64,000 nt of DNA, taken from JACTOJ01 sp032335695 (GTDB lineage: Bacteria > Bacillota > Clostridia > Clostridiales > Clostridiaceae). Location: positions 62,001-126,000 of the forward strand of contig NZ_JACTOJ010000004.1 in the NCBI RefSeq assembly GCF_032335695.1, read 5' to 3'. Each line of letters starts with the position of its first letter. Position 1 is the first letter of the stretch. A program made the translations under genes and the position numbers. This document shows, in pieces, positions 54,045 to 62,991 of the stretch. The notes beneath the pieces were generated by a model. That model was not told where the DNA came from. It made no database searches and saw only the letters and a program-made list of their open reading frames with translations.

Positions 54045-54623
54045 TTATGATTTAAAACCCATTAATCTTTCCCTAATATATTTATACAGCTTGTCCTTTC
54101 TTCTAGAGCAATTTAATAAACTTTTTCCATATTCCTTAGCATATCTTGATATGCCTCCTCTGCCGTATTTAATATGGTAGCTTATAAGTTTCCTGTCCTC
54201 CAGGCTCAGTTCCGATAATATTTTTTTGACATTGCTTATGGTATATCTTTTTTCTACCTCCTCTTCTACATCTATAGGATCTGTTAACAGGTCAATTCTA
54301 AATCCGCCTTCCTCTTCTATATCTAGGCTTGTCTCATAGTTTTTTCTAGCTAAGTTTCTTATTTCACAATAATAATTATTCTTTATAGCTCCTTTGACAT
54401 AAGCACTAAAGTTAATACCACTATCTTCCTTATATATCTTAATTGCCTTAATCACTGACATATACCCATATTGTATTAAATCCTCCCTATCATACCCGTT
54501 TATGAATATGCTAGAAGTAAACTTCAATATGTATGGTTTAAACATATCTATTATTTCGCCTACAGCTTCCCTGTCCCCCTGCTTTGCCTTACTAATTATC
54601 TCCCATAGATTTTCTTTTCCCAT
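54045..54623 (-). CDS. Sigma-70 family RNA polymerase sigma factor
   Basis: The 192-residue protein has region 2 (FTSSIFINGYDREDLIQYGYMSVIKAIKIY, then GINFSAYVKGAIKNNYYCEIRN). The C-terminal helix-turn-helix (KYGRGGISRYAKEYGKSLLNC) stands where region 4 lies. It is near the TcdR/BotR/UviA size class but I cannot assign it to a named group. No anti-sigma gene is adjacent. Confidence 0.8.
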   Translation of the reverse strand: MGKENLWEIISKAKQGDREAVGEIIDMFKPYILKFTSSIFINGYDREDLIQYGYMSVIKAIKIYKEDSGINFSAYVKGAIKNNYYCEIRNLARKNYETSLDIEEEGGFRIDLLTDPIDVEEEVEKRYTISNVKKILSELSLEDRKLISYHIKYGRGGISRYAKEYGKSLLNCSRRKDKLYKYIRERLMGFKS

Positions 54624-54740
54624 AATAACCTCTCCTTACAACATTACTTTATTTACATTATATGGAAATAAAGTTTCTTAGTAAAGAGAACACATATACA
54701 GTTTTATGTACAGTTAATTTATAAGATAAGAATATAAAGA

Positions 54741-54777
54741 TAGAATTGCCACGAATGCTATCAATCAGGCAATTCTA
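54741..54777. terminator. Hairpin between ssb-like and sigma factor genes
   Basis: TAGAATTGCC (54741-54750) and GGCAATTCTA (54768-54777) form a 10-bp stem 11 nt after the SSB stop. The T-run is weak. Confidence 0.55.
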
Positions 54778-54787
54778 TTAATTTTTG

Positions 54788-55129
54788 TTAGCCAACTTGA
54801 TTTTCTTTATTTTTGCTTTCGATGAATTGGAAGCTTTCTGCAATAACTTCAGATATGTATCTTCTTACTCCCTGATCATCATCGTAGCTTCTGCAATTAA
54901 GTTTTCCGCATAAGCTGATCATATCGCCTTTTTTAAGATATTCTAAGGCAACCTCTGCTCTCTTGCCCCAAAGCACTACAGGAATAAAGTCAGTTTGCTT
55001 TTCGCCATTTGAATTTTTATATTCTTTATCCACTGCCATTATAAATCTTGCCATAACTTTATCGTTTTCCTCAAATACCTTTTTCTCAGGATCCTTTGTG
55101 AGTCTTCCCACTAAAAAAATTCTATTCAT
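54788..55129 (-). CDS. Short single-stranded DNA-binding protein
   Basis: The 113-residue protein has an OB-fold of the SSB family (MNRIFLVGRLTKDPEKKVFE, FIPVVLWGKRAEVALEYLKKGD). It ends in ESKNKENQVG, without the acidic DxxF tail that recruits partners in the main SSB. It is probably an accessory or competence/sporulation paralog. It has its own GGAGG site. Confidence 0.88.
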   Translation of the reverse strand: MNRIFLVGRLTKDPEKKVFEENDKVMARFIMAVDKEYKNSNGEKQTDFIPVVLWGKRAEVALEYLKKGDMISLCGKLNCRSYDDDQGVRRYISEVIAESFQFIESKNKENQVG

Positions 55130-55278
55130 TTTATTCCTCCAAACAAAATATGGTTTCCTATAATTCTATCCACATTTAATTTTTATAATCATAGAAAGGA
55201 GAATTTTTGTTTGCATATACAAAAAATACTTACTAACTGATATAATAGACCTATACTTATGAATTTAGGAGGATACAT

Positions 55279-56001
55279 ATGAGTGATATTTTAGGATACA
55301 AAATCTTCAGCGGAAGTAAAGATGACTTTTTAAATAAATTATTTGATGACAGCTTTAATAAAGTTAATATAGTATCCGGTAATCCAGAGGTTTTGCATAT
55401 GGGCCTTTCAAACGGTATATTGAACAAAAACTTTAATTCTGATAATTCCGTGATAATTCCAGATGGCTTTGGAGTAGTGCTGGCATCAAAATTAATTAAT
55501 CAGCCAGTAAAAGAAAAAATTGCAGGAATCGAAGTTATGGAAGCTATCATAAAGCACTGTGCAGAAAACGGTAAAAGCATATTTCTTCTAGGTGCAAAGG
55601 AAGAACTTCTTAATAAGTGTGCAGAAAATCTTACAACAAAATATCCCTCATTGATAATAGGAGGAAAGCATAATGGTTACTTCGATATGGACAATTGTGA
55701 GGATATAATATCTTCAATAAATACCTGTAATCCCTATGCTGTATTTGTGGCTATGGGTGCTCCCAGACAAGAAATGTTCATCATTAATTATTTTGACAAG
55801 ATAGATGCTAAGATATTTATGGGTGTAGGAGGAAGCTTTGATGTGTTTGCAGGAAAAGTAAGCAGAGCCCCTCAGTGGATGATAAATTCTAATTTAGAAT
55901 GGCTTTACAGAGTATCAAAAGAACCTTTTAGAATAAAAAGACTTGGTGTCATACCAAAATTTGTGCTGAAGGCAGTTAGCTATAAAGGCAGCAATTCCTA
56001 G
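55279..56001 (+). CDS. WecG/TagA/CpsF-family glycosyltransferase
   Basis: The 240-residue GT26 enzyme has NPEVLHMGLSNG, IIPDGFGVVLASKL, ERIAG-type EKIAGIEVMEAI, and the MGAPRQEMFI motif with VGGSFDVFAGKVSRAP. TagA adds N-acetylmannosamine to the lipid-linked wall teichoic acid carrier. AGGAGG precedes ATG 55279. No other teichoic acid gene is in the window. Confidence 0.92.
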   Translation: MSDILGYKIFSGSKDDFLNKLFDDSFNKVNIVSGNPEVLHMGLSNGILNKNFNSDNSVIIPDGFGVVLASKLINQPVKEKIAGIEVMEAIIKHCAENGKSIFLLGAKEELLNKCAENLTTKYPSLIIGGKHNGYFDMDNCEDIISSINTCNPYAVFVAMGAPRQEMFIINYFDKIDAKIFMGVGGSFDVFAGKVSRAPQWMINSNLEWLYRVSKEPFRIKRLGVIPKFVLKAVSYKGSNS

Positions 56002-56009
56002 CTGCCTTT
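55984..56009 (+). terminator. Terminator overlapping the end of the TagA-family gene
   Basis: AAAGGCAGC (55984-55992) and GCTGCCTTT (56001-56009) form a 9-bp stem, followed by TCTTTTT. The stop codon is inside the hairpin. Confidence 0.8.
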
Positions 56010-56022
56010 TCTTTTTGGTTAA

Positions 56023-56116
56023 GTCACAAAATATAGTAGATAAAATTTCACCTACTATATTTTGTGACTTATATTTATAAATAAGCTTATCTTGACCATC
56101 AACTATATTTTGTGAC
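56023..56116. repeat. MITE-like palindrome plus extra arm, copy 3
   Basis: A 46-bp palindrome (56023-56068; arms start GTCACAAAATATAGTAG, two mismatches) is followed by a third arm ending CAACTATATTTTGTGAC at 56116. It lies between convergent genes. Confidence 0.8.
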
Positions 56117-56154
56117 TAAGGGCAATGGCTTGATGCGCGCAGTACCACATGCCT

Positions 56155-56988
56155 TTATTTCAAATATTCTGCAATGGACTCTTCCCAAGGACGAGTTATA
56201 TCCCCAGTAGTAAGTTCCAACATATAGTTTCTAAGTATTGAATATTTAGGTCTCTTGGCTGGAGTTGGAAATTCAGCTGATGTACATGGATTAACCTCAC
56301 AGTTTATTCCTTTAATTCTGAATATTTCTTTTGTAAAGTCATACCAGGTACATTTACCCTTGCAGGTTGCATGGAAAAGTCCATAATTCTTTTCTTCAAT
56401 TAGCTTTCTCACAACATTAGCTAGATCAACGGTGCTGGTAGGAGTACCATGCTGGTCATTTACAACCTTTATAGGGTTTCCGTTTTCACTTAACCTCAGC
56501 ATAGTTTTAACAAAATTCTTTCCATCACCATAAAGCCACGCTGTTCTTAATATGTAATGTTTAGGATTAAGCTCAGCTGTAAACTTCTCTCCTTGTAGCT
56601 TGGACGTTCCATAGACAGTCTTAGGATCTGGCTTATCAAATTCTGTTAATGCAGCACTTGATTCACCGTCAAATACATAATCTGTAGATATCTGAACTAT
56701 TTCTGAACCTATGGCATAGGCTGCTGAAGACAAATTCTTAGGTCCTATAGCGTTTATTTTATATGCATTATCCACATCTGTCTCACATTTATCCACCGCT
56801 GTGTGAGCTGCACAATTAATTATGGTATCAGGACGATGATTACTAACAAAATCATAAACCTGTGAAGTATTTGTTATATCCAATGTATCTACATCAGTCA
56901 ATATTAATTCTACATTTTTATTATCTGCATATTGCTTTGTAAGCTCTCTTCCAAGTTGGCCATTGGCGCCAGTAATAAGTATTTTCAT
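56155..56988 (-). CDS. rfbD: dTDP-4-dehydrorhamnose reductase
   Basis: The 277-residue NAD(P)-dependent reductase starts MKILITGANGQLGREL and has NCAAHTAVDKCE, ISTDYVFDG, VYGTSKLQGE and LRTAWLYGDG. It makes dTDP-L-rhamnose. ATG 56988 follows AAAGGTGGG. The other rhamnose genes (rfbA, B, C) are not nearby. Confidence 0.93.
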   Translation of the reverse strand: MKILITGANGQLGRELTKQYADNKNVELILTDVDTLDITNTSQVYDFVSNHRPDTIINCAAHTAVDKCETDVDNAYKINAIGPKNLSSAAYAIGSEIVQISTDYVFDGESSAALTEFDKPDPKTVYGTSKLQGEKFTAELNPKHYILRTAWLYGDGKNFVKTMLRLSENGNPIKVVNDQHGTPTSTVDLANVVRKLIEEKNYGLFHATCKGKCTWYDFTKEIFRIKGINCEVNPCTSAEFPTPAKRPKYSILRNYMLELTTGDITRPWEESIAEYLK

Positions 56989-57046
56989 AGAATAATTCCC
57001 ACCTTTCATCAAAGTAAATTATAGCAATATAAATTATTTATGTCCA

Positions 57047-57871
57047 CTAAAGGCTGTATTTAGAGCTTGTGGTCAATATTGCGTTTATTTCTCCACCTAT
57101 AAGAAGAATGATGGCTTCTAAGTATATCCATGCTGTTAAAATAAATACTGCAGCTATGCTTCCATAAAGCCTTGAATAATTGGCATAGTTATCTACATAA
57201 AATGAAAAAAATAAAGCACTGATTATCCATCCAGCTGTAGAAAAAGCCGTTCCAGGTAAGACTTCTCTCCAGGTAAGACGTCTGCAAGGCATAAAATGAT
57301 ATATAGCAGCAGATATAATTCCCAGCATAGGTATGGCCACTACATATCTCAATACATTCCATATAGAATTATATATGAGAGGAGTGTTGAAAGCATTTTC
57401 TATTCCAATCCCTATAGTATTCCCGAATACAAGCATGACTATCATAATAAAAATAGCCAGCACAATCCCCAAGGTAAACATTATTGACAGAAACTGCAGC
57501 TTAAAAAACCCCCTGCTTTCATTTTCTTCATACGCTTTGTTAAGGGCTCTTATTATAGCTTTTACTCCACCAGTACAGGACCATATAGTTAGTATCAAGC
57601 TAAAGGATAATAAACTTGAATGCTTAGTGTCTACTATCTCTATTATCACTTTTTTTATAAGAGCATAGGCTTCTGATGGCATAAGACTTCTTATGTACGG
57701 AAGCACTTCGCTGCTTTTTATAGGCGTAAATCCTATGATTGTAAGCAAAAATATTAGGAAGGGCATAAAAGACAAAAGTAAATTGTACGCTACTTGAGAC
57801 GCTAAAGATGAAATATCATCCTTCTTAGTTTTCCTTATAATCTGCATAAAAAAATAAATATCCTTACTCAT
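57047..57871 (-). CDS. YihY/UPF0761-family inner membrane protein
   Basis: The 274-residue protein has six membrane segments and the family motifs DDISSLASQVAYNLLLSFMPF, WSCTGGVKAIIRALNKAYE and YHFMPCRRLTWREVLPGTAF. It was formerly called RNase BN; that assignment was withdrawn and its function is unsettled. Confidence 0.9.
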   Translation of the reverse strand: MSKDIYFFMQIIRKTKKDDISSLASQVAYNLLLSFMPFLIFLLTIIGFTPIKSSEVLPYIRSLMPSEAYALIKKVIIEIVDTKHSSLLSFSLILTIWSCTGGVKAIIRALNKAYEENESRGFFKLQFLSIMFTLGIVLAIFIMIVMLVFGNTIGIGIENAFNTPLIYNSIWNVLRYVVAIPMLGIISAAIYHFMPCRRLTWREVLPGTAFSTAGWIISALFFSFYVDNYANYSRLYGSIAAVFILTAWIYLEAIILLIGGEINAILTTSSKYSL

Positions 57872-57950
57872 TGCATTACCTCAAATCCAAACAAATATTA
57901 ATATAACTTCTCATATTTTTTGCAAAATTTGATTTTTTATACTATTAAGT

Positions 57951-57979
57951 TTGTTTCATAATATATATTATAGTATAAT
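57951..57979 (+). promoter_or_regulatory. Sigma-A-type promoter of the zinc-ribbon gene
   Basis: TTGTTT (57951-57956) and TATAAT (57974-57979) are 17 nt apart, about 40 nt upstream of the AGGAGG site of the next gene. Confidence 0.55.
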
Positions 57980-58020
57980 TGATTTGTTATATTAAAATAT
58001 TAGTTATTAGGAGGTTTACT

Positions 58021-58923
58021 ATGAGTTTTTGTCCAAACTGTGGTGCTCCATTAGACGGAGATGAGAAATTCTGTTCTAAATGCGGGGCTAATTTAGCAAA
58101 CAATGCTGAGGCTGCTGAAAACGCTGAATACGTAAATAGTCCAAGCACGCCTAGCGACAATACCCAATATGCTTACAATCAGCAAATCATAATCAAAAAT
58201 GCAGGCCCATCACCTTTTGCTCTAGCATTCAGAGAGATAGGAAAAGAGCTGTGGTCTTTCGCTAAAGCACCTGTTGACTACGTATCCAGTTTAAAAAATG
58301 AACTATCAAAATTATCCACAATATTATTATGTTCTATAATAGGATTTTTATTGGTAATGAACTGTTTTTGGGATGGAATGAAGCTAAAAAAATTACTATT
58401 TGCTACTTCCTCTTCCTTGACGCAGAGTTCTCTAGACAGCCTTTTAAAAAGCGGTGATTTCAGCAATCTTTTAACATTGGGTGGCTTTAAATTATCAAGT
58501 GGTCCAAACTCCGGATTAATCTTTTTAATTTCCCTTGTATATGTAATATTGATTATAGCTTTAGTCTGGGGAGTTACACTACTTATAAACAAGCTAATAC
58601 TTAATTCTCAATCTTCTCCTTTATATATATTGAATAAGGTATTATTTTCCATCGTACCTGTAGTTATATTTTCATATTTGGCAACCATATTATCCTATGC
58701 AGATGGAACCATAAGCTCCCTATTTAATCTGTTCGGAGTATTATTAACCTCAATATTGCTGTTTAAATCACTAAACAATAATACCTCAAAATCTGAAAAT
58801 CTTACATTATACTTGTTTTTGATATTCCCAATAGTAATTGTAATCTTCAATATATTGTTCTTCAATATAATAGGACCTGATTATTCTGCACTATTTGGTG
58901 CAGTAATATATGCGAGACATTAA
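58021..58923 (+). CDS. Zinc-ribbon polytopic membrane protein
   Basis: The 300-residue protein begins with a zinc ribbon (CPNCGAPLDG, CSKCGANL) and has an Asn/Ser-rich linker and about five membrane segments from residue 90 on. AGGAGG sits 5 nt before ATG 58021. Function is unknown. Confidence 0.75.
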   Translation: MSFCPNCGAPLDGDEKFCSKCGANLANNAEAAENAEYVNSPSTPSDNTQYAYNQQIIIKNAGPSPFALAFREIGKELWSFAKAPVDYVSSLKNELSKLSTILLCSIIGFLLVMNCFWDGMKLKKLLFATSSSLTQSSLDSLLKSGDFSNLLTLGGFKLSSGPNSGLIFLISLVYVILIIALVWGVTLLINKLILNSQSSPLYILNKVLFSIVPVVIFSYLATILSYADGTISSLFNLFGVLLTSILLFKSLNNNTSKSENLTLYLFLIFPIVIVIFNILFFNIIGPDYSALFGAVIYARH

Positions 58924-58925
58924 AT

Positions 58926-58955
58926 AAAAGACAGGCTTTCAAAGGCCTGTCTTTT
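58926..58955. terminator. Strong bidirectional terminator
   Basis: AAAAGACAGGC (58926-58936) and GCCTGTCTTTT (58945-58955) form an 11-bp stem with A/T runs on both sides, between the convergent zinc-ribbon and permease genes. Confidence 0.85.
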
Positions 58956-59053
58956 ATTTATACATGTCTTTATCCTAGTACACTTGTATCATAGATTTAC
59001 AATATTTTTCAACAGTTTTAGTATCTAATCAGCAAGTCTAAATTAATATAGTA

Positions 59054-60262
59054 TTATGCTCTGCTTTCCACTAAATTTGTATACAAAAATGTAAATAAAA
59101 AGTATATTGAAGTCATAAGCAGCAAAATTAAAATATTGAATAAACAGCTTGAAGGCATATTTTTATATATTAATATGTTTGCAAGTGAGTTCTGCGCAAA
59201 ATAGCTGGGAGTGAGCTTTGAAAGCAGTACTATATTTTTAGGCAGAAGTTCTAAGCTCCACAGGCACCCAGAGAGTATCCCCATAATTAAAACAATTACA
59301 GGCATGAAGCTTTGAAAGGCAACCTGAGAGTTAAATATGTGCGCCATAAACATCATAAAAGCTGAGAGAGCTAATATATATGGAAGAGTTATCAAGAAGC
59401 CGCTAAATATAGTCCTCATTGAATACACCTTCAGCACATATGCTATAAACACAAATTCAATCATCATAAAAACAGTGCCCAAAGCAAATAATCCAAGCAT
59501 ATCTCCTAGCAGAACCTTAAAAGTTGATATACCGCTAGCTATAATTCTTCTCCTTACTCCTGAAGTTCTTTCATATATGATGCTGCTGCAGCCCTGAAGA
59601 GTAAAAAGCATTAAAAAAATCACAATCATGCCTAGTGCCATATTGGAAGAAAAAAGATCCTTATTTACATCTGCATCACTTTTAGTGTCTGGATTTTTAA
59701 GCTGCACTTGAATCTCCATATTAAAGTCTGAATCTTCAGCATATCTCTCTATATTCTTTTCAACATTAGTCTCTATGTCCTTTGCAGATTCGTGTTTTAA
59801 AATGGAAGCAGCATATTTAACTGCTCTATATTTAGTTATATATGGCATTATTTCCCCGGCAATTATGTCGCTAATTCCCATAGCTGTTATGCTTCCAGGT
59901 ACGGAATATACTGATACCGCTTCTTCATATTGCCCATTTTCTATATTCTTTTCAAAACCTTTATTGATTATATATACGGCTTGAACCTTTTCTCTATCCA
60001 AAAGTGGTTTTATATCCTTATATTCAATCCTGCAGCATATAAGAGCCTTATTTTTTGAAATTCCATCTACTATTTTTTGTGACATACCCGAATGATCTTC
60101 ATCTATAACACCAATAGGCACCCCATCGTACAGGCTGCTCCTCACAAAAATTTTACCTGCCAATACAGAAAACATCAGCGGAAGTACAATGCAGATTATG
60201 ATAAATACTCTGCTTTTAAAAGCCAGTCTTAAACGATTTGAAGCAAGCTTTAAAATAATCAT
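59054..60262 (-). CDS. ABC-2 type transport permease (second of pair)
   Basis: The 402-residue protein has one N-terminal membrane helix, an extracellular region to about 205, and five more helices with ERTSGVRRRIIASGIS and LSGCLWSLELLPKN, the ABC-2 permease (YhgE/NodJ-like) pattern. It overlaps the first permease by 47 nt and has its own AGGAGGG site. Codons for MSQKIVDGIS coincide with a repeat-family arm (60057-60083). No ATPase gene follows. Confidence 0.85.
   Translation of the reverse strand: MIILKLASNRLRLAFKSRVFIIICIVLPLMFSVLAGKIFVRSSLYDGVPIGVIDEDHSGMSQKIVDGISKNKALICCRIEYKDIKPLLDREKVQAVYIINKGFEKNIENGQYEEAVSVYSVPGSITAMGISDIIAGEIMPYITKYRAVKYAASILKHESAKDIETNVEKNIERYAEDSDFNMEIQVQLKNPDTKSDADVNKDLFSSNMALGMIVIFLMLFTLQGCSSIIYERTSGVRRRIIASGISTFKVLLGDMLGLFALGTVFMMIEFVFIAYVLKVYSMRTIFSGFLITLPYILALSAFMMFMAHIFNSQVAFQSFMPVIVLIMGILSGCLWSLELLPKNIVLLSKLTPSYFAQNSLANILIYKNMPSSCLFNILILLLMTSIYFLFTFLYTNLVESRA
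60057..60083 (-). repeat. Repeat arm lying inside a permease coding sequence
   Basis: On the minus strand it reads GTCACAAAAAATAGTAGATG followed by GAATTTC and matches the arm at 27025-27051 at 26 of 27 bases. It is in frame and the encoded segment aligns without an insertion to the sister permease. Confidence 0.6.
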
Positions 60263-61478
60263 CCTGTGCCCTCCTAACTGTACTTAAAGCCGAAATAAGG
60301 GATAATAATATGCTTATTCCAAAAGCAGCAGCCAAAATATTCTTCAGGCTGGATAAAGGGAAATAATTCAAAACATAAATTCCGCATTTTATGATCCAAA
60401 AGTTAGGAGTAAAAGCAGCTAGGTTTTGAATATAGGCAGGCATAAGCTGAAGAGGTAAAAAACTTCCACCGGTCAGGCAAAATATGAACACAAGAATATT
60501 TCCAAGCATCACATATTGATTTCTTTCCCTAAAAAAGGAAGCTAAGCATATAAATAAACTATTCAAAAAAACTATAGCCAAAAACATGATAAATAGAATA
60601 TGAAAAATCACTTGAAAATCATCTATTTTTGCATAAATAGCTAGGGGCACCACAAATATTGAAGTTAAAATAAAATTATATAAGCTGTAAGCCAGAACCT
60701 TAGCTATAGGAAAGAAAGCCCCACTATTAGGAGCAAAGGTTATCCTCCTAAGAGTACCGGAAGCACTCTCTTCTATAAGATTGCTGCCTGCAGATACGCT
60801 ATTATACATTACCAGCATAACTATTATCCCCAGTATGAAATATTCCTGAGAAGAAGATTTAGGAATAGAATCCATGCTTTCAGCTTTAAAAATGCTGTCT
60901 CTAGATAAAGCAGTTAATACCAAATCTATAGAGGCCTTTTCATTTATTGATTCCAGCTTTTTATCATCAATACCTTCCTGCCTTAGATAGTCCATCATAG
61001 AAACCAAGGACTTTTCTACTGAAGATATATATATGCCATAGCTCTGAAGCATATTTTTAAGCACAGAGCTTTTCAAGGGGTCTTTAGCATTGAAGCAGAC
61101 CTTTATAGGATAATTTTCAATATTTATAAGGCTTCCGGAAAAATTTTCAGGAATGATGATAAATCCTGTAAGCTCATTATTCATAAATTTATTCAGAGCG
61201 GTTTTCTCATCCATCACATCAATGGAAATCAAATCAGAAAAGGACTTGTTTCCCTTAAAATTATTTATCAGCATCTTGCTTAATGTTGAATTTTCCTTGT
61301 CCACTACAGCTACCTGAAGCTTAGATATATCAGCATGTCTATCCATCATATTTGAAAAAGAGAAAGAAAAAATTCCGTATAATAAAAATGGAAGACACAA
61401 GGAAGCAATTAGTACTCCCCTATGCCTTACAATCATCAGCAAATCCTTCTTTATTAACTTAAGAAGCAAGTTAATCAT
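60216..61478 (-). CDS. ABC-2 type transport permease (first of pair)
   Basis: The 420-residue protein has the same layout: an N-terminal helix (about 16-38), an extracellular domain with VAVVDKENSTLSKML, and a C-terminal block with LIEESASGTLRRITFAPNSG and GGSFLPLQLMPAYI. It begins 4 nt after the zinc-ribbon gene. Two permeases in tandem usually form a heterodimer with one ATPase, which is not present here. Confidence 0.85.
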   Translation of the reverse strand: MINLLLKLIKKDLLMIVRHRGVLIASLCLPFLLYGIFSFSFSNMMDRHADISKLQVAVVDKENSTLSKMLINNFKGNKSFSDLISIDVMDEKTALNKFMNNELTGFIIIPENFSGSLINIENYPIKVCFNAKDPLKSSVLKNMLQSYGIYISSVEKSLVSMMDYLRQEGIDDKKLESINEKASIDLVLTALSRDSIFKAESMDSIPKSSSQEYFILGIIVMLVMYNSVSAGSNLIEESASGTLRRITFAPNSGAFFPIAKVLAYSLYNFILTSIFVVPLAIYAKIDDFQVIFHILFIMFLAIVFLNSLFICLASFFRERNQYVMLGNILVFIFCLTGGSFLPLQLMPAYIQNLAAFTPNFWIIKCGIYVLNYFPLSSLKNILAAAFGISILLSLISALSTVRRAQDDYFKACFKSFKTGF

Positions 61479-61481
61479 TTC

Positions 61482-62831
61482 TTACTGCACGCCTAACTTA
61501 GAAGCTATTATACTCTCAAGCTTTTGGGTTATATCTTCTCCCATAGATTGGAGCTCTTCTTCATCTGCTGCAGCAAGATTTATACCACCGCTAGTAGACG
61601 GCTTAGAAATATCCACATTATCATAGGAATTGTAAACTGTATCCACTATTAAAGATGCCTTTGTTTCAGAAGTGGATGAGGTAACCTTATTTAATATGTC
61701 TCCAAGGCCTGTCTCAAAATAAAGTTCTCTAAGTCTATCCTTATTGTCAAGTCTTAGCTTAGCTGTAGCTTTAAAATTCAAGCTAGAAAGCTGATTTTCT
61801 ATATCGCTTAAATTTGACTTTATCTGGGTCATAGCTTCATCCCACTGACTGCTGAAATTATCCTTAGCAGCCTTAATTTCATCCTTGCCCTTTTCTATTT
61901 TATCTAAATCTCCATTCTTCTGAGCTTCGTCATAGAACTTTGAAAATTCCTTATTAGCAAAGGCTTTTAAATCGCTGTCTGTAGAAACCTTAGTAAGCAA
62001 TTGAGTTACAAACTGTTTAATAAACTGAGAATTCATATCTAAAGTGATTTCATTGCAGTTTATAGTTTCAGCTTTGCTGCCCTCATTTACCTTAACATCT
62101 GCCTTTCCTGTTTCTTTAACATAGTCTTTTAATGTTTTTTGAAAAAAGTCTGCGTAGCTTTCAGAAAGCTTCTTATAGTCCTTATCATCCTTCAAATTAA
62201 ATAAATTCTCATACTTAGAAACATCAAAGCTTGAAGCTGAAGAATTTTCACTTGAAAGCTTTTGAAGGTCTTTGTAGCTTGCATATACAGGCTTATCCAA
62301 AAGATCCTTTGAGCTTATTATAAATTGATCTTTATCAGCATACATATTCATATCAACTATTGTAGAATTTTTATACAATAAAGCTAAATTCATAGACATT
62401 TCATTGGTTTTCTTTTTAGCTTTAGTAGTAAGCTTAATAGACATACCTTCTAAAATATCCTTAACCATTACATTTTCGTCTGAAGCTCCTTGTACCTTTA
62501 GCTTCAACTCTGTTGTAGAATCCACTGCATCAGCTGAACTAATTTTAGTAAACGCGCCTAGAGTTCTGCTGGCAGGATCCTTTTTAATAAATAAATCCTT
62601 GAGAGCAAAACCTCCTACAAAAACTGCTAATACCAAAACAGCAACTATTCCTATTATCATAGGCAGTTTTCCGCTTTTTGGTTTTGATGAAACATTTTTT
62701 TGAATATTGACATCATCAGGTGATTTGGCTTCCTCATCATTTACACTTGGGTTGCTATTAATCGGGCTGCCGCAATTAGGACAAAAATTTCTCCCCTCTT
62801 CCACCTGAGTACCGCATTTTTTACAGTACAT
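61482..62831 (-). CDS. Zinc-ribbon single-pass membrane protein with extracellular domain
   Basis: The 449-residue protein has a zinc ribbon (CKKCGTQVEEGRNFCPNCGS), a membrane helix near 60-80 and a long, charged, helical outside domain. ATG 62831 follows AAGGGGGG. Its N-terminal design matches the plus-strand protein at 58021. It is the gene before the two permeases and probably works with them. Function is unknown. Confidence 0.75.
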   Translation of the reverse strand: MYCKKCGTQVEEGRNFCPNCGSPINSNPSVNDEEAKSPDDVNIQKNVSSKPKSGKLPMIIGIVAVLVLAVFVGGFALKDLFIKKDPASRTLGAFTKISSADAVDSTTELKLKVQGASDENVMVKDILEGMSIKLTTKAKKKTNEMSMNLALLYKNSTIVDMNMYADKDQFIISSKDLLDKPVYASYKDLQKLSSENSSASSFDVSKYENLFNLKDDKDYKKLSESYADFFQKTLKDYVKETGKADVKVNEGSKAETINCNEITLDMNSQFIKQFVTQLLTKVSTDSDLKAFANKEFSKFYDEAQKNGDLDKIEKGKDEIKAAKDNFSSQWDEAMTQIKSNLSDIENQLSSLNFKATAKLRLDNKDRLRELYFETGLGDILNKVTSSTSETKASLIVDTVYNSYDNVDISKPSTSGGINLAAADEEELQSMGEDITQKLESIIASKLGVQ

Positions 62832-62963
62832 AAAATCCCCCCTTAAAAATAAAAACACTATCTTTAATTATAAACAAATTTTGGTTTTAATGCAATAAAT
62901 ATTCCACCCTCTTTATATTAACATCTCTTTATCAGCCTTCACTGAAAGCATTAAAGTTAATAA

Positions 62964-62991
62964 AAAAATAGCAGTTGTAGCCGCTATTTTT
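62964..62991. terminator. Terminator of the polysaccharide deacetylase gene
   Basis: AAAAATAGC (62964-62972) and GCTATTTTT (62983-62991) form a 9-bp stem that touches the stop codon of the deacetylase gene, with a T/A-rich minus-strand tail. Confidence 0.65.
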
